Shown here in pieces: positions 6,338 to 7,932 of a stretch of DNA of 7,932 nucleotides. The DNA is taken from assembly GCA_002412625.1 (NCBI GenBank), contig DHVK01000042.1, positions 1 to 7,932 on the forward strand. Direction: 5' to 3'. The notes under the pieces are model-generated. The model searched no databases. It saw only the letters and a program-made list of their open reading frames with translations, and had not been told where the DNA came from. Source of the DNA: Cloacimonetes bacterium UBA5210. Its GTDB lineage: Bacteria; Cloacimonadota; Cloacimonadia; Cloacimonadales; Cloacimonadaceae. Numbering within the stretch: the first letter of the stretch is position 1; every line of letters starts with the position of its first letter. The position numbers and the translations under genes were made by a program.

Positions 6338-6781
6338 CTTTGCGGTTGAAGTTGGGGGGTTTTCTCACGATGTTTTCCGGTGGGTAGCCTGTGACGGAGC
6401 CCTTATAGTGGACATAATCTGCGTTTTCAAAGAAGGTCTCGCTTCTTGGCCCACAGTTGACAGTAACAAAAAGCTGCTCTGCACGAGAGCTCTCATATTG
6501 AGACAACCGAGCTGCAATTTCTTTATTCGTATAATCTCCTCTAGGGCTATCTCCGCGTCACAAAGAATTTTGCCAAAGGTCGCATCGCAACAACACTTCC
6601 ATTATCAGTTAGCTGGAAACAGAGATAGAATTATTTTGCTTAGCACAAAGATCAAAGGTTGCAGCAAACTGTCAAGATCATTTTGGCAACTGTCTTCTCA
6701 GTTTCAGATGTTTCTTTGCTTTCCGCAAGCATTCAGAAGCTCTTGATATCGGGATATTAATATCTCCGTGGGCGATACTGC
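6338..6781. other. Gene-poor stretch, possibly decayed coding sequence
   Basis: No frame here can be assigned to a family. A minus-strand frame (6243-6506, earliest start a TTG) and neighbouring minus-strand frames contain protein-like runs such as DYTNKEIAARLSQYE and, in another frame, ILCDAEIALEEIIRIKKLQ. Stops and frame changes interrupt them, which would suit a decayed gene that once preceded the small ORF and fic. A plus-strand frame of 143 codons (6315-6746) also exists; its Ser, Phe and Cys-rich composition and lack of a ribosome site suggest chance. I see no RNA gene. Confidence 0.35.
6751..6766. promoter_or_regulatory. Palindrome just downstream of the hypothetical gene
   Basis: GATATTAATATC (6753-6764) is a perfect 12-bp palindrome, extended to 16 bases (6751-6766) with one mismatched pair. 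Another GATATC lies just before it (6745-6750). It sits 16 bases past the stop of the 6782-7249 gene. With no loop or T-run it resembles a protein-binding site more than a terminator. AT-rich palindromes also arise by chance. Confidence 0.25.
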
Positions 6782-7249
6782 TTAGATCTCGTTATTTAGG
6801 CTTTCCCAGGCTGTAACTTTGCGGAGCCAGCCGCACTGCACACAAGCGCAAACGCTACGCAGGGGAGATTCAAGGTTTAGGATGGCCTCTTTGCTCACGC
6901 TGCGTAAATCCACCACAGCCGGATTTGCCTTTGCCCAGAGCCACATACACTTAATGAACAGTGCTTTGGCAGGTGGCATTTGCTTTTTTATACCCCCGCA
7001 GCGGCTTTGGTTCTCCATTGCGTTGCGCTGGGCGTATTTTTTCCAATCCTGCCGGTAAGCCTCGCTCGCCTGCATATACAATGTATTGAGATTATTGTTG
7101 ATCTCCCCCATCTTTGTGTGAGTTTCGGACAGCCTTGGATAGCTGAAGATCCGGTTGTGGCATAGCCGGAAGTTATGATAGCTGCAATATACCAGATCCC
7201 CCAGTTTCCCGGAGTAGCCCCGCAGCTTGTTGTTAAGCGTTACTTTCAA
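6782..7249 (-). CDS. Hypothetical protein, Cys-rich, TTG start
   Basis: The 155-residue protein has no domain I can name. The N-terminus (MKVTLNNKLRGYSGKLGDLVYCSY) looks like a conserved module. The middle (NNLNTLYMQASEAYRQDWKKYAQRNAMENQ, about 52-81) is helical, followed by MPPAKALFIKCMWLWAKANPAVVDLRSVSKEAILNLES. From memory this order recalls hypothetical proteins in Cloacimonadota and relatives, but I cannot verify it. There are seven cysteines (22, 30, 84, 101, 134, 136, 139); the CACVQC cluster and C22/C30 could bind metal, which is only inference. No signal peptide or membrane segment is seen. The start is TTG; GGAAGG lies 6 bases before it, and a GTG four bases further up is in another frame that ends at once. 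It lies alone, upstream of the gene-poor stretch before fic, and its job is unknown. Confidence 0.65.
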   Translation of the reverse strand: MKVTLNNKLRGYSGKLGDLVYCSYHNFRLCHNRIFSYPRLSETHTKMGEINNNLNTLYMQASEAYRQDWKKYAQRNAMENQSRCGGIKKQMPPAKALFIKCMWLWAKANPAVVDLRSVSKEAILNLESPLRSVCACVQCGWLRKVTAWESLNNEI

Positions 7250-7255
7250 GCACTA

Positions 7256-7261
7256 CCTTCC
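7256..7261 (-). promoter_or_regulatory. Ribosome binding site supporting the TTG start
   Basis: On the minus strand GGAAGG, inside a purine run AAAGGAAGG, is followed by 6 bases and then TTG AAA GTA. This good match is the main reason to accept a rare TTG start here over a later ATG. Confidence 0.6.
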
Positions 7262-7276
7262 TTTCTTTTCAATCTT

Positions 7277-7293
7277 CCACACAATGTGAGTGG
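7277..7293. promoter_or_regulatory. Imperfect palindrome upstream of the hypothetical gene
   Basis: CCACACAATGTGAGTGG pairs CCAC/GTGG and CA/TG around ATG, six of seven base pairs matching. It lies about 28 bases before the TTG start at 7249, where an operator could act. No clear promoter boxes are visible, so the role is inferred from symmetry and place only. Confidence 0.3.
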
Positions 7294-7601
7294 ATCAATG
7301 ATCTGTTTACTCTATGTTCAGGCGCCTTATCGGTGAAACCCTTGCCGTTCGTGGCATAGATCACAAAGCTCATAGAAATATTCTTCACCCGTTCATTTCC
7401 TTATGCGTCAGCGGCACTATCGATACACTCACGAATTCCCAGTTTGATAACTGGAGTGCACTTGAACATCATTGCTTCTCGGTGTCAACAGAAAATCGGT
7501 GTTTCATAAAGAATGTGCTTTAGTTGCGGAAATATCTTGCGGCATTGGCGCAATTTGGTTGAATAATTGGCCACTAGTCAAAGCTGGGGCTAGAGACTAA
7601 G
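7294..7601. other. Non-coding stretch with no recognised content
   Basis: One plus-strand frame of 69 codons (7314-7523) is present, without a ribosome site or recognisable family, and I treat it as chance. I see no RNA gene, insertion sequence or clear hairpin here. With the repeats that follow, it makes 683 bases without a supported gene up to the window end. Confidence 0.5.
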
Positions 7602-7653
7602 TGACGGAAATACGGCTTGGAGAGGCGGGTTCCGATTGGAGCTCGTTTCTCCC
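7602..7653. repeat. Long direct repeat, copy 1
   Basis: This copy has a 25-base core (7629-7653, containing TTCCGATTGGAGCTCGTTTC) that is identical to 7908-7932. About 27 further bases to its left match imperfectly, beginning TGACGGAAAT against TGACAGAAAA in copy 2. A 25-base exact match in 8 kb is far beyond chance. Confidence 0.85.
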
Positions 7654-7664
7654 GAAACGTTTTT
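7644..7664 (+). terminator. Possible weak rho-independent terminator at the end of repeat copy 1
   Basis: CGTTTC (7644-7649) and GAAACG (7654-7659) form a 6-bp stem around TCCC, followed at once by five Ts (7660-7664). The stem is short with only moderate GC, and no plus-strand gene precedes it, so it could instead be part of the repeat's own structure. Confidence 0.3.
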
Positions 7665-7879
7665 CTGTCAGATAGCACCCAGTTTGAGATAAAGCAGTAC
7701 AAGGCATGAGACACCACCAAACTATAGCTTAGAACAGTACCCCTGCTTGAACGCTTTTGGTCGGGGAAACAGTACCAATCTTGAAGCGAAACCAGCGCTT
7801 TGGATCAAAGCAAAAGACAACACCAAATCGAGTTATCCGTTATTTTGGACTGTTCGGTAAATTGCTGATGGCGGGTAAT

Positions 7880-7932
7880 TGACAGAAAAACGCCCCAGGA
7901 GCGGCGTGTTCCGATTGGAGCTCGTTTCTCCC
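7880..7932. repeat. Long direct repeat, copy 2 (reaches the window end)
   Basis: This copy matches 7602-7653, with an exact 25-base core at 7908-7932, about 279 bases to the right. The window ends inside the match, so the true repeat may be longer and may continue as further units. The sequence between the copies shows shorter recurring words, such as CAGTAC three times and ACACCA/ACCACCAAAC, but no gene. Confidence 0.85.

Noticed and set aside
6315..6746. Plus-strand frame of 143 codons
   Set aside because: It is fairly long but has no Shine-Dalgarno, no recognisable domain and a composition typical of antisense frames. I kept the stretch as gene-poor instead.
7314..7523. Plus-strand frame of 69 codons
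   Set aside because: It lacks a ribosome site and any family resemblance, and lies in a repeat-bordered non-coding stretch.
7620..7660. tRNA-like GGTTCCGATT segment
   Set aside because: No acceptor stem, anticodon arm or correct T-arm could be folded around it.

Overview
The window looks like an accessory, defence-island-type stretch of a moderately AT-rich bacterium. The most useful taxonomic hints are the Gram-negative-style lipoprotein with a 'DPIEGVW' motif and the 155-codon protein near the right end. From memory these resemble hypothetical proteins of the Bacteroidota/FCB group, possibly Cloacimonadota. I cannot confirm this without a database search. No rRNA, tRNA or CRISPR array is visible.

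Layout from left to right. Bases 1-23 look like the outer end of an IS3-type insertion element lying mostly outside the window. A plus-strand lipoprotein gene follows (248-892). Next is a second IS3-like end (921-944) carrying the 3' part of a DDE transposase on the minus strand (936-1310). The fragment lacks its N-terminal half and has Asn in place of a catalytic Asp. It abuts and slightly overlaps the 3' end of a minus-strand mcrBC operon: mcrC (1303-2730) and mcrB (2714 to 4735, or 4762 if the longer start is used), which overlap by 17 bases. A 307-base spacer with a perfect 7-bp inverted repeat separates mcrB from a minus-strand Fic-family gene (5043-6113). The fic start codon overlaps the stop of a small ORF (6110-6337) whose C-terminal half is three 14-residue repeats made by a 42-bp tandem DNA repeat. 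Bases 6338-6781 hold no convincing gene. A minus-strand Cys-rich hypothetical protein with a TTG start follows (6782-7249). The last 683 bases are non-coding apart from a long imperfect direct repeat with a 25-bp perfect core, about 279 bp apart.

How the genes relate. McrB (GTP-dependent AAA+ motor) and McrC (PD-(D/E)XK nuclease) should form a modification-dependent restriction complex that cuts foreign methylated DNA, and both catalytic centres look intact. The Fic protein is a predicted AMPylator with a built-in N-terminal inhibitory helix and a C-terminal winged helix. It lies upstream of mcrBC on the same strand, but the spacer suggests separate transcription. IS remnants and direct repeats at the edges fit a mobile or rearranged locus. 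The least explained piece is the repeat-containing small ORF joined to fic by an ATGA overlap.
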